Made by a program: the position numbers and the translations under genes
From: JBLHOS01 sp047623825
GTDB taxonomy: Bacteria; Pseudomonadota; Alphaproteobacteria; Rhodobacterales; Rhodobacteraceae
DNA: 15,326 nucleotides
Reading direction: 5' to 3'
Assembly (NCBI GenBank): GCA_047623825.1
Contig: JBLHOS010000070.1
Span: 1 to 15,326, forward strand
The notes under the pieces: model-generated
The model's input: the letters and a program-made list of their open reading frames with translations, nothing else
What the model was told of the DNA's origin: nothing
Databases searched by the model: none
Shown: in pieces, positions 15,291 to 15,326 of the stretch
Layout of the letters: each line of letters starts with the position of its first letter
Position numbering within the stretch: position 1 is the first letter of the stretch

Positions 15291-15326
15291 GGGTTTTAGC
15301 GATGTGAAAGCTGTTCAAAAAAAAAG

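Noticed and set aside
15318..15325. A-run at the right edge as a biological feature
   Set aside because: It lies at the window end, where context is missing, and nothing supports a function.

Overview
The window looks like chromosomal DNA of an alphaproteobacterium in the order Rhodobacterales (Roseobacter/Rhodobacter type). The main reason is the divergent regB / senC-regA redox-control locus, with RegB carrying the GGLNNPF quinone-site motif and RegA being a 185-residue response regulator. The alphaproteobacterial addAB genes and their tsaE-amgK-murU neighbours fit the same origin. No tRNA, rRNA, CRISPR array or intact insertion sequence was seen.

Region 1 (1-7606, minus strand) is a tightly packed run read right to left: tsaE, amgK-like kinase, murU-like nucleotidyltransferase, addB, addA. 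Every junction overlaps (20, 4, 14 and 4 bp), so the genes are probably translationally coupled. They combine tRNA t6A modification, cell-wall sugar recycling and double-strand break repair. addA runs off the left edge without its last motif and nuclease domain.

Region 2 (7681-12135) is the redox signalling block. A membrane-anchored protein with PAS-like domains and no kinase lies downstream of regB on the minus strand. regB and senC diverge from a 108-bp shared regulatory gap, and regA follows senC on the plus strand. RegB is the membrane sensor kinase, SenC a Sco-type copper chaperone for cytochrome oxidase, and RegA the DNA-binding regulator.

Region 3 (12136-14391) is where the ordered block ends. 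Beyond regA there is a 595-bp stretch without an intact gene, holding an 82-codon minus-strand coding remnant. An intact SMP-30/gluconolactonase gene follows. It converges on a heavily decayed GcvA-like LysR regulator with three in-frame stops, a frameshift at an 8-base homopolymer, an internal deletion and an 8-bp tandem duplication.

Region 4 (14392-15326) has an intact HD-domain phosphohydrolase gene on the minus strand, then about 340 bp with no protein gene. That last stretch has a sigma70-like promoter, a 9-bp long-range stem, two copies of an 11-bp repeat, a terminator-like hairpin and then a 33-bp near-palindrome. Together these look like a small-RNA gene or a structured leader, and this is the best candidate for something undescribed in the window.
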